Part shown: piece by piece, positions 28,841 to 36,527 of the stretch | Layout: each line of letters begins with the position of its first letter | How positions within the stretch are numbered: position 1 is the first letter of the stretch | Assembly (NCBI RefSeq): GCF_002013465.1 | Contig: NZ_MAFC01000014.1 | Location: 1-45,646 of the forward strand | Direction of reading: 5' to 3' | DNA length: 45,646 bases | Source of the DNA: Mycobacterium sp. D16R12 | GTDB lineage: Bacteria > Actinomycetota > Actinomycetes > Mycobacteriales > Mycobacteriaceae | Program-made: the position numbers and the translations under genes | The notes under the pieces: generated by a model | Database searches by the model: none | What the model was told of the DNA's origin: nothing | The model's input: only the letters and a program-made list of their open reading frames with translations

Positions 28841-29497
28841 TTAGCAGGAGCCCTTGCACAACGGCTGAGCGAGCGCACGCAAGACCGTCGCATCGTCGAC
28901 GGGCTTCCACGGCGAGGGCTCGCGGCCCGTGCGGGGCACCGTGACCGCAAGCTCAGAAACGGTGCCCGACTCCGGCGGAACCACGTTGTAGATGTGCACC
29001 TCGCTGGTGGGGTTGTCGCGTTCCTTGCCCACCAGCAGGGTGGCGGCAAAGCCGTACCACGAAGGCGCAGGGCGCAAGTCGACGCTGATGACGTCACCGA
29101 CTCCCGGGCAATAGTTGAGCTGAGACCGAATGCCGCTTTGGAAAGCCGAGGCTCCATCGGTGTTTCCTTCGGGCCACTGCCCCGCCGCCTGCACGACGGA
29201 CGCCGCGGTGCCCGATGCGGTCTGCGTGGCGATGGCTGACGCCGGCGGCAGCACATCCGCCGAGGTGGTGCCACAGAGGCGCATGCTGAGGAAGGCCGCC
29301 CTGCCTGTAGCGGTCGGGTTGGCCGCTGACCAGTGGTATTCGCCGTTCATCGGAATCTCGCCGGGGCTGATCCACACACTGGCGGGCACGGGCCTGGATG
29401 CGGGCCCGGCCGGATTGGGGGTGGGCTCGGCCGCTGCCGTCGCCGTGCTGAATCCGGCCACGAGGACCCCGGTCGCGGCGAGCAGACGCATCATCAT
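28841..29497 (-). CDS. Secreted protein, first copy of a pair behind iniC
   Basis: A 218-residue secreted protein starting with three consecutive ATG codons (MMMRLLAATG) five bases after the iniC stop, so it is very likely co-transcribed and translationally coupled to iniC. The signal peptide ends near ATAAAEP (about residue 20). The mature domain starts ASVWISPGEIPMNGEYHW and has cysteines in RLCGT, NYCPGV and PLCKGSC. It is about the same size as, and alignable with, the next gene. I know of no function. The placement suggests an extracytoplasmic role in the envelope-stress response of IniA/IniC. Confidence 0.78.
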   Translation of the reverse strand: MMMRLLAATGVLVAGFSTATAAAEPTPNPAGPASRPVPASVWISPGEIPMNGEYHWSAANPTATGRAAFLSMRLCGTTSADVLPPASAIATQTASGTAASVVQAAGQWPEGNTDGASAFQSGIRSQLNYCPGVGDVISVDLRPAPSWYGFAATLLVGKERDNPTSEVHIYNVVPPESGTVSELAVTVPRTGREPSPWKPVDDATVLRALAQPLCKGSC

Positions 29498-29501
29498 CTG
29501 C

Positions 29502-31004
29502 TCAGTATGCCGGGCGCTCGTGCGTAGACAACTGGGTGAGTATGCCTTCGGCACTGCGGACCGCGGCCAAACACAGCCGGCTGGTGAACGGATCATTGAG
29601 CGGATACGCGGCCCGCGCCCGCCAGCGTCCCACCGCATCAAGGGCCGCACGCCGCGGATCCGGGCGACTCTCGTCCAGACCCAGTCGGGCAGCAGGGTCC
29701 GTGCCGGACGCCCCCAGCAGCCTGCGAATGAGCACCGTCTCGTGTTCGGTGAGCGTGGTGGTCCGCGAGGAGAGCTCCGCCAGCAGCCGCAGCTCGTCGA
29801 AGGCGTGAGTGTCGGCGAGCAGCGGATCGATATCGTCGATGACCTGGCGGCCGCCCTGGACCGGATGAGCGGTCAGCACCTGGCGTGCCGACAGTAGCGC
29901 CGTGTGCGATTTGAGGATGCCCGCGCGTTGGCCGAATTGGTTGGCGATGATGTTGTGCAGTTCCACCAGTCCGCTGCGTTCCAGGAGCTCCTCGGCCAGC
30001 CCCGTGGCGGTGATCTCGGAGGCGACTCCGACCCGGATGACGGCCACCGCGATCCGGATACCGAACATCCCGAACCGATGCAGCAGCCCGGCCCGGGTCT
30101 GCGCATCGACTGGCAGCGAATCGTCCTCGCGCACAAACCTGTCCACTGACAGGAGAGCCTTGGCCAGCACCGGCGGATCCACTTCGGCGAGCTTCTGCAG
30201 TGCGACGAACTCCGCCTGTCGCAGGGTGCGCGCGGTCAGCGCCAGCAGACCGGCGACCGGTACGACGGCCTGACAGATCCCGGTGCGTTCCATCTCCCCG
30301 GCGAACCGGGCCGCCACCTCGCGCGCGGATAACATCGCATCAAGCCGGCCCACCCCGATCTCGTCGGCACGCGAGACCACGCCGACCACCCCGACAGCTC
30401 CCCCACGCTCCCCGCCGACCAGCTTGCCGATCTGGGTCAGCAGGCCGATATCGGCGGCGTTCAGGCTGCGCAGCAGAAATATCACCGCATCGACGCGTGG
30501 CACACCATCCTCGGGTACCAGCAGCGCCAGGCTGCGTTCGGAGACATCGGTGGACAGCGACGATGTACCCGGGGTGTCTATGAGCGTGATGTCATTCAAT
30601 TCCGGTGCGGGCCAATGGACATCAAGGTCGGACACCGAGGCAGGGTCGAGCCGGTCAAGCACGAACGAAAGGCCCCCGTCACGACGAATCGGAATGTCCT
30701 GGCGTGCGCCGCTGAACAGATTGGCAGTGACCTGCGGGGCGGCACCGTGGCGAAACCATGCCACGATCCGGGTGGCCTCAGTGGCGTCCGTGGGTGCGAT
30801 GTCTTCTCCGACAAGCGCATTGACCAGAGTGGATTTACCGGCGTTGAGGGTTCCCGCGATGGCGACCCGGAGCGGTTCGTCGAGCCTGGCGGCGATATGT
30901 CTGAGTTCCTCATACGGCTCGGCCACCCGCGCGTACCGCGGATCGCCCTGGTAGGCGCGCATCGCATCACCGATGATGCCGCGAGCCAGATCAATGCTGC
31001 TCAT
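29502..31004 (-). CDS. iniC: Dynamin-like GTPase IniC
   Basis: A 500-residue dynamin-like protein. The GTPase domain has G1 AGTLNAGKSTLVNAL (about residues 50-64), G3 DTPGTSS and a likely G4 SRAD. Long helical bundles follow. With IniA it is thought to remodel the plasma membrane under cell-wall stress; the operon is induced by isoniazid and ethambutol in M. tuberculosis. The start codon overlaps the iniA stop by 4 bp. Unlike IniA it has no obvious hydrophobic membrane hairpin. Confidence 0.92.
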   Translation of the reverse strand: MSSIDLARGIIGDAMRAYQGDPRYARVAEPYEELRHIAARLDEPLRVAIAGTLNAGKSTLVNALVGEDIAPTDATEATRIVAWFRHGAAPQVTANLFSGARQDIPIRRDGGLSFVLDRLDPASVSDLDVHWPAPELNDITLIDTPGTSSLSTDVSERSLALLVPEDGVPRVDAVIFLLRSLNAADIGLLTQIGKLVGGERGGAVGVVGVVSRADEIGVGRLDAMLSAREVAARFAGEMERTGICQAVVPVAGLLALTARTLRQAEFVALQKLAEVDPPVLAKALLSVDRFVREDDSLPVDAQTRAGLLHRFGMFGIRIAVAVIRVGVASEITATGLAEELLERSGLVELHNIIANQFGQRAGILKSHTALLSARQVLTAHPVQGGRQVIDDIDPLLADTHAFDELRLLAELSSRTTTLTEHETVLIRRLLGASGTDPAARLGLDESRPDPRRAALDAVGRWRARAAYPLNDPFTSRLCLAAVRSAEGILTQLSTHERPAY

Positions 31005-32893
31005 GCCTGCCCTGTCGCTCTTCGCGCAAGCTGCTCATCGGCAGGCCGCGGCCCTTCGAGTCCCTCAAGATGGGTATTGACCTGGCGCAGGATATGCAAC
31101 TGGCGCTCCACCTCGCGGGTGCGCGCATCGCGATCCTCTGCCTCCAGCCGAGCCGACGCGATGGCGGCCTGCAGAGACTCGTTGAGTGAGCGCGTGGTCT
31201 GATTCGCGATGTCGCGGAAATGATCCCGGAGCTGGCGCTGCACCAGCCGTAGCCGGTCCCGCGATTCCTTGAGCACCACGAAGGATACGTCGTCGAGGAA
31301 ACGGCGGACGTTGGTCTTGGCCTCGCCCCGGATGCGCAGCATCCGGTTCTCCATGTCCTCGTTGTAGGTCTTCTTTCCCAGCATCGCACCGGCGCCCAGC
31401 GAGATCAGATTGAACATCCCGAGCCCGGCAACGGTGGTCAGCATGCCGAACATGATGACGCCTCCGTAAGACCCGCGCAGTCCGGTGATCGCCTTGTGTC
31501 CCAATTTGATCGGCTTGGCTTCCAGCTTCGACAGCGACTTCAGATCGCTCAGATCGGCGCCCATCTCGCTGGCCCGCAGGCGTGGCATCTTCACCGAGTC
31601 CATGCCGGCGGAGGCGAACGTCTCGGCCACCTGGGCGGCCAGGTGAGTCGCCCGCTGATGCGCCCAGACGAAGTTGTTTCCCACCGAGTTGGCCACGGCC
31701 TGCTCGAGTTTGGCGCCGACCTCGGCCCAGTTCTTGGTGGGGTCGGTGCGGTCGATAACCTCTTCTGTCCGCTGCAGGATGCGCCGGAATCGTGATTGCA
31801 GGTCATGTTCGATGTCGGTCGACACGTCGGTGATGCCGTCGCCGAGAACCTGCTGCCACAGCGCGGTATGGGCCAGCGCTTCCTCGGCCTCACGCTTGCG
31901 CCGTTCCAGATCCGAGGTGAGCTCATCGCGGCTCTGCGGATCCTGCAAAGCGCTGAGTTCTGCATCCAGGGTGAGCGTGAGATGCTCTGATGCCGAATCG
32001 ATCTCGGCCACGGCCTGCAGCCGCGTGTTGGCCTGCTGATCGGCGATGGCATTGCTGAGGAAGGTCACCAATGCGGGGAAGTTGGACTCGGCGTTGAGGT
32101 CCTTGTCGTTGAGTTGCAACGCATGCGAGCGCAGCGCCGACGACACCGCGATGGCGGGAACCGTGATCTTGGCGCGCTGCAGATGTGCGGAGTTGGCGGC
32201 CACCACGGCCCGCCAGTGCGGGTACAGATCGGCCTTGGTGTTGACGATCGCCGCGACGGGGCACAGGTCGAGAGCCTGCTGGATGAAGACCAGTTCGGGT
32301 TCGGTGAATTCGGAGCTGAGGTCGCTGACCATCAGCATGACGTCGGCGTCGGGCAGCAGCCCGAGCGTGCTCGACAGGTGCGGCTGACCAAACCCGCCGA
32401 CCCCGGGCGTATCCACAAGGCACAGACCGCTTTTGAGCATCGGGCTGGTAACCTTGACTTCCACCCGGAGTACCTCACGGCCCTGGGCCTGCGGTGCGCG
32501 CTTGAGATCCTTGCCGATATCGGCCACCGGAATCGGAATGATTTCGGGCTCTCCGGCAAGCCCACCGCCGTCGTACTGTTCGACGGGGGCCACCACCAGG
32601 GCGGCCGAGGGTTGCTCGCCGTAGCTGATAACGGTTGTCACCGAGGTGGTTTCGTCGTCACCCACCCTCGCGACCGGCATGTTGAGCAGCGAATTCACCA
32701 GTTGACTCTTGCCCTGCTTGAGCTGCCCGGCCACCACGACGCGCAGCGGACGGTCCACGAGAAGTTGGTCCACCCGGTCCAGGCGGTCGATCAGGTCGCC
32801 CCGATCGTTCTCGCCCGCGATCTTGCGCACATGCCCCAGTAGCTCATTGACGAGCGCAAGCTGCTGCTGGCCATCCTGTGCGGTGTCAGACAC
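31001..32893 (-). CDS. iniA: Dynamin-like GTPase IniA
   Basis: A 630-residue bacterial dynamin-like protein. G1 is AGQLKQGKSQLVNSLL (about residues 56-71), G2 Thr lies in DDETTSVTTV, G3 is DTPGVGGFG and G4 is NTKAD. A helical bundle follows, with a hydrophobic paddle GGVIMFGMLTTVAGLGMFNLISLGAGAMLG (about residues 480-510) expected to insert in the membrane. IniA mediates membrane fission in vitro and supports drug tolerance in mycobacteria. The GTG start at 32893 has GGAG upstream. A hairpin region separates it from iniB. Confidence 0.94.
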   Translation of the reverse strand: MSDTAQDGQQQLALVNELLGHVRKIAGENDRGDLIDRLDRVDQLLVDRPLRVVVAGQLKQGKSQLVNSLLNMPVARVGDDETTSVTTVISYGEQPSAALVVAPVEQYDGGGLAGEPEIIPIPVADIGKDLKRAPQAQGREVLRVEVKVTSPMLKSGLCLVDTPGVGGFGQPHLSSTLGLLPDADVMLMVSDLSSEFTEPELVFIQQALDLCPVAAIVNTKADLYPHWRAVVAANSAHLQRAKITVPAIAVSSALRSHALQLNDKDLNAESNFPALVTFLSNAIADQQANTRLQAVAEIDSASEHLTLTLDAELSALQDPQSRDELTSDLERRKREAEEALAHTALWQQVLGDGITDVSTDIEHDLQSRFRRILQRTEEVIDRTDPTKNWAEVGAKLEQAVANSVGNNFVWAHQRATHLAAQVAETFASAGMDSVKMPRLRASEMGADLSDLKSLSKLEAKPIKLGHKAITGLRGSYGGVIMFGMLTTVAGLGMFNLISLGAGAMLGKKTYNEDMENRMLRIRGEAKTNVRRFLDDVSFVVLKESRDRLRLVQRQLRDHFRDIANQTTRSLNESLQAAIASARLEAEDRDARTREVERQLHILRQVNTHLEGLEGPRPADEQLARRATGQA

Positions 32894-32964
32894 GGCTCCA
32901 TAACCCTTCTCGCTCGAAATTCCTCATTACTGTGCCATTTCATCAGGCCGGCACAGCTCAATCC

Positions 32965-33007
32965 GGCATCCATGCGGATGCCCCGCACCATTACGGTGCG
33001 GGGCATC
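32965..33007 (-). terminator. Strong hairpin with a competing partner between iniB and iniA
   Basis: Perfect 13-bp stem: arms 32977-32989 and 32995-33007 around ATTAC. A second, weaker stem GGCATCC (32965-32971) / GGATGCC (32976-32982) shares six bases with the first, so the two cannot form together. No U-run follows. It lies 12 bp after the iniB stop and could protect the iniB message or lower iniA expression. Confidence 0.6.
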
Positions 33008-33018
33008 GCGCCCGGGGA

Positions 33019-34236
33019 TCAGTGGTGCTCGGTTCCCGGCAGGGTGGTGTGGTCGGCGGCCGATGCGTGACCCTGGGCCTGTGCCTGGGCCTCGAATCCG
33101 GTACCGGCCGCGCCGTGCGAGCCCATCGAGGAGTTGAACGACTCGTTCATCGAGGAGCTGTGCGACGCATTGAGCGGGCTGCTCAGCGAGTCGTTGATGG
33201 CGCTGCTGTGCGAGTTGCTCACCGCGGCGCTGCTGGATGCGGAGTGCGAGGTGTTCAGCGAGTCGTTGATCGCGTTGGTGTGCGAGTTGCTCAACGAGGT
33301 GCCGGTGTGCGCCTGGTTGTTGGACGCAATATCGGTGTTCACCTTGTTGTGCGACGCGATATCGGTGTTGGTGCTGGTGCTCGTCTGGTTGTGCGAGCCG
33401 ATATCCGTCTGAGTCTTCACCTGGTTGTGCGAGGCGATATCGGTGTGGGTGGTGTTACCCGAGCCGATGTTCGTCGAGCGATCGGTGTTGAACGAATCGT
33501 TGATGTTGGTGGTGTTGCGCTGCGAGTGGTCGTCGACGACGGTCACGCTCTTGTCGATGCCGGCAGAGCCGTGTCCGCTGACGTTGGTGTAGTCGCCACC
33601 AACTCGAGTCTGGCTTTGGTCCAGGTTGACCTTGCCGCCGTGGTCGGCGTTGATGATGTTGCTATCGCGCACATCACCGTTGACCGAGGTGGATCCCTTG
33701 CCGGAGGCGATGGCACCGGAGTTGCTGCCGCCCACGGCCACCGCACCGTCGCCGATGGCGTTGGTGTCGCGGTTACCGAACTGCAGGTCGCCGAAGTTCA
33801 GGTCCAGCAGCGGGCCACGGTTGAAGCTGTCCACGTTTCCGCTCGGGCTCATGACCTGGTTACCGCTCGCGATCGGGTTGTGGCTCGCGAACTCGGTGTC
33901 GTTGTGGCTCATGAAGTCGTTGTTGCGGGGGCTGAAGTTGTCCCGGGGGCTCAGCAGTGACGGCGACAGGATGCTCGGGGCATCGGGCTGCGCGGCGTAG
34001 TAGTTCTGCAGGTTGCCCGACAGGTCGTTCATCGGGCTGCCGGTGTTGACCCACTGCGACTGGTAGCCGTAGTTGGAGGCCACCGACTCGGCGACGACCG
34101 GCATGACCGCGCCCACCTGTGCGGCAGTGACGGCCGACAGCCCGGCATTGGCCAACGAGGTCTGCGGGTCGGCGACGTAGCTTGCGGCCTGCACCGGGTC
34201 GCGGAAGAGGTTGAGGATGAAGTCGATGATGGACAT
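33019..34236 (-). CDS. iniB: IniB-like cell-envelope protein
   Basis: A 405-residue protein, first gene of iniB-iniA-iniC. The N-terminal 60 residues form a conserved domain (SIIDFILNLFRDPVQAASYV, LANAGLSAVTAAQVGAVMPVVAESV). The rest is low-complexity and polar, with many TDIASHN-, NSHTNAINDSLN- and SSMNESFN-like units rich in Ser, Asn, Asp and His. M. tuberculosis IniB is instead Gly/Ala/Asn-rich, so only the N-terminal domain is shared. No signal peptide is seen. A good GGAG precedes the ATG. Expected to be induced by cell-wall inhibitors through IniR. Confidence 0.88.
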   Translation of the reverse strand: MSIIDFILNLFRDPVQAASYVADPQTSLANAGLSAVTAAQVGAVMPVVAESVASNYGYQSQWVNTGSPMNDLSGNLQNYYAAQPDAPSILSPSLLSPRDNFSPRNNDFMSHNDTEFASHNPIASGNQVMSPSGNVDSFNRGPLLDLNFGDLQFGNRDTNAIGDGAVAVGGSNSGAIASGKGSTSVNGDVRDSNIINADHGGKVNLDQSQTRVGGDYTNVSGHGSAGIDKSVTVVDDHSQRNTTNINDSFNTDRSTNIGSGNTTHTDIASHNQVKTQTDIGSHNQTSTSTNTDIASHNKVNTDIASNNQAHTGTSLSNSHTNAINDSLNTSHSASSSAAVSNSHSSAINDSLSSPLNASHSSSMNESFNSSMGSHGAAGTGFEAQAQAQGHASAADHTTLPGTEHH

Positions 34237-34497
34237 TGGGGTCTCCTTGGGGGATCGGAGTCAACCGGGTTTGTCCGGTCGAACTGAATACAAACCTACG
34301 AACCTGCAAGCGCCCTGAAAACGGGAGAACTTCCCCTTCTCCGCCAATCCCCCACGGGGGTTGGCGACCATCCCCATTAGGGGATTAGGGGGTGCCTAGG
34401 GGCGGGGTGCACCGGCCACCCACCACCGCGTGATCGCGCACTTCCCACTCCCAAAAATTGGGCGATTGCAACGCCCTGAACAGCGGAGACGACCTAA
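34237..34497. promoter_or_regulatory. iniB control region with TTAGGGG boxes and palindromes
   Basis: This gene-free stretch separates iniB from the redox cassette. It holds TTAGGGGAT (34377-34385), TTAGGGGGTG (34385-34394) and CTAGGGGCGGGGTG (34396-34409). Nearby is an inverted repeat CGCCAA-t-CCCCC / GGGGG-TTGGCG (34342-34366). Small dyads lie at 34450-34462 (CCCAA/TTGGG) and 34460-34476 (GGGCG/CGCCC). The GGGG boxes recur before the Hsp70-like gene and resemble MalT-type sites, so they are candidate IniR sites. Confidence 0.6.
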
Positions 34498-34562
34498 TTA
34501 CTATCCAACTTAGTAATTATCTACTATCTTTCCTAGTAGTTAATTACTAAGTTGGATAGTAG
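34498..34562. promoter_or_regulatory. Three evenly spaced BlaI-type operators
   Basis: Three 19-bp dyads of the form (T/C)TACTA-N7-TAGTA(A/G): 34498-34516 (TTACTA/TAGTAA), 34521-34539 (CTACTA/TAGTAG) and 34544-34562 (TTACTA/TAGTAG). Centres are 23 bp apart (34507, 34530, 34553). The outer two are themselves mirror images in a longer inverted repeat whose 19-bp arms match exactly. The array ends 17 bp before the dsbA-like start and would cover its promoter. BlaI/MecI repressors bind TAC/GTA dyads, and a blaI gene lies three genes downstream. Confidence 0.85.
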
Positions 34563-34579
34563 GTCGAAAGAGGGAAACA

Positions 34580-35269
34580 GTGCGGCAAAGCGAGAACCGT
34601 CAGCGGGATATCTGGATCGCCGGGATCTTGGGCGTAGTGATCATCGTGCTGGCCACCTACCTGTTCCTCGATCACAGCAGCAAGAGCACCGCATCGGTCA
34701 ACTCACCCGCGGCCACCGGCCACCACAACAGCCTGGCTCGGTTGCATGCGGATGATCCGATGGCACTCGGCCCTGTCGACGCGCCCGTAGTGCTGGTCAT
34801 CTATTCGGATTACCGCTGCCCCTTCTGCGCGAAATTCAGCCGGGACACCGAGCCACAACTCGTCGAGCGCTACGTCAATACCGGGAAACTGCGGATCGAA
34901 TGGCGCGATCTCCCGATCTTCGGCGCACAATCGGTGCAGGCCGCCAAGGCCGGTCGAGCAGCAGCTGAACAACGCCGGTTCTGGGAGTTCAACCGAGCCG
35001 TGTTTCGGCATGCACCGGATCGCGGCCATGCCGACCTGACCGACCAGGTCCTCCTCGAGCGGGCTCGCGAAGCGGCAGTCCCGGACCTGGCCCGCTTCCA
35101 GGCGGCGTTCACGGGTGATCGGCTACTGCCTGCCGTAGACCAAGACATTCAGGAAGCAGTCGCGATCGGCGCGGCCTCTACACCCGTGTTCGTGATCAAC
35201 GACAAGCCCGTGGTCGGCGCGCAGCCATTGGACGTCTTCGTATCGGTCATCGAGCAGGCTCAGCGGTGA
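34580..35269 (+). CDS. Membrane-anchored DsbA-like disulfide oxidoreductase
   Basis: A 229-residue protein with an N-terminal membrane helix (about 11-30) and an outer DsbA/thioredoxin-4 domain. The active site is C80-P-F-C83 in YSDYRCPFCAKF; the cis-proline loop is S200-T201-P202-V. The inserted helical domain lies between. It should introduce or shuffle disulfides in exported proteins. The GTG start at 34580 has AAAGAGGGA upstream. It is the first gene of a five-gene cassette directly behind three operators; its stop overlaps the next start (GTGA). Confidence 0.92.
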   Translation: MRQSENRQRDIWIAGILGVVIIVLATYLFLDHSSKSTASVNSPAATGHHNSLARLHADDPMALGPVDAPVVLVIYSDYRCPFCAKFSRDTEPQLVERYVNTGKLRIEWRDLPIFGAQSVQAAKAGRAAAEQRRFWEFNRAVFRHAPDRGHADLTDQVLLERAREAAVPDLARFQAAFTGDRLLPAVDQDIQEAVAIGAASTPVFVINDKPVVGAQPLDVFVSVIEQAQR

Positions 35270-36147
35270 TCGACGTCGGCGTCCTCGGTGCCCTGCTCGG
35301 TGGCGTTCTGACGTTGGTCAGCCCCTGCTCCGCGATGCTCCTGCCGTCGTTCTTCGCATACTCCTTCGATCGGGCCGGACTGCTCCTGCGCAGGACCGGA
35401 CTCTTCTATCTGGGCATGCTGACCGTGCTGGTGCCATTAGGAGCGGGAGTAGGCGCGATCGGCGCGCTGCTGACCGAATACCGCTCGCAGGTGACAACGA
35501 TGGGAGGCCTGGTGATGATGGCGCTCGGCGTGGCGATCATCGCCGGGTTCGGCTTCCGCGTCGGCCCGGCAGCGCGTGCGGCGGCCCGCCTGGACCTGTC
35601 CTCGGGCCTGTCAGTCCTGATGCTCGGCACCGTGTACGCGCTCGCGGGATTCTGCTCCGGGCCGATACTCGGGAGCGTGTTGACGGTGGCCGCCATCGGC
35701 TCCAGCCCGGTCTATGGCGCTCTGCTCATGGCGCTGTACGCACTGGGAATGGCGGCACCCTTGTTCGTGCTGGCATTCGCCTGGGCGCGGTTGGGGCTGT
35801 CGCGCCGACGCTGGATCCGGGGAACCGAGATCCGGATCGGTCGGTTCCGGACCCACACCACCAACCTCATCTCCGGCGGGATGTTCATGGTGATCGGGGC
35901 ATTTTTCGTTGCTACCGACGGGACGGCCGCACTGGGCGGGATCACCGGCAGCGATACTCAGTTCGACATGCAGGCGCGGCTACAAGATCTCACCTCCCAC
36001 CTGCCGAACGCGGCCGTGGCGCTCGGGATCGCCTGTGCCGCATTTGTAGTAGTCCTGGTACGCCTGTTGCGTACCCGCGCCACCGCGGCGAGCAGCACCC
36101 GGAAACGAAGTGACAGACCGAGAGAGGACGCCGATGACCGCTCCTAG
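35266..36147 (+). CDS. CcdA/DsbD-type thiol transporter of the redox cassette
   Basis: A 293-residue membrane protein with about six helices. The paired cysteines are C21 in LVSPCSAMLLPSFF and C130 in AGFCSGPILGS, as in CcdA. The C-terminus is basic and charged. It should carry electrons across the membrane to the DsbA-like protein, whose gene it overlaps by 4 bp. It is only distantly similar to the other CcdA-type protein at 24221-25072 (LNPCGFAFLPGY versus LVSPCSAMLLPS), so the two modules are not a recent duplication. Confidence 0.88.
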   Translation: MIDVGVLGALLGGVLTLVSPCSAMLLPSFFAYSFDRAGLLLRRTGLFYLGMLTVLVPLGAGVGAIGALLTEYRSQVTTMGGLVMMALGVAIIAGFGFRVGPAARAAARLDLSSGLSVLMLGTVYALAGFCSGPILGSVLTVAAIGSSPVYGALLMALYALGMAAPLFVLAFAWARLGLSRRRWIRGTEIRIGRFRTHTTNLISGGMFMVIGAFFVATDGTAALGGITGSDTQFDMQARLQDLTSHLPNAAVALGIACAAFVVVLVRLLRTRATAASSTRKRSDRPREDADDRS

Positions 36148-36164
36148 ACAGAAGGAGACTGCGC

Positions 36165-36527
36165 GTGCGTGACCTGTTCGGCCTCGGTGAGCGGGAGGCG
36201 ACGATCATGGAGGTGCTGTGGTCCGTGGCCGAGCCAGTGACTGTCCGCGATGTCCTGGATCGGCTGGATCGCCCCTTGGCGTACACGACCGTCATGACGG
36301 TCCTCGACAACCTCCACAACAAAGGGCACGTCACGCGCGAGAAGGTCGGGCGGGCGTTCCGCTACCGAGCGGCCGAAACGCGCGAAGCCGCGGCAGCGCG
36401 GATGGTCCGGGAAGTCTTGGCCGCCAGTGGCGATGCAGAAGGGGTGCTCTTACACTTCGCCGGATCTGCCTCCCCGGAGGAATCCACGGTGCTGCGCAGG
36501 ATCCTGCGCCGAGGTGGCCTGACATGA
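36165..36527 (+). CDS. BlaI/MecI/CopY-family repressor
   Basis: A 120-residue repressor. The winged helix covers residues 5-70: GEREATIMEVLWSVAEPVTVRDVLDRL, then YTTVMTVLDNLHNKGHVTREKVGRAFRYRA with the recognition helix at TTVMTVLDNL. The C-terminal 50 residues form the dimerisation helices, where M56 partners usually cleave. The length is typical. GAAGGAG lies upstream of the GTG start at 36165. The M56 gene follows with an ATGA overlap. It most probably binds the three dyads before the dsbA-like gene and represses the whole cassette, itself included. Confidence 0.93.
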   Translation: MRDLFGLGEREATIMEVLWSVAEPVTVRDVLDRLDRPLAYTTVMTVLDNLHNKGHVTREKVGRAFRYRAAETREAAAARMVREVLAASGDAEGVLLHFAGSASPEESTVLRRILRRGGLT

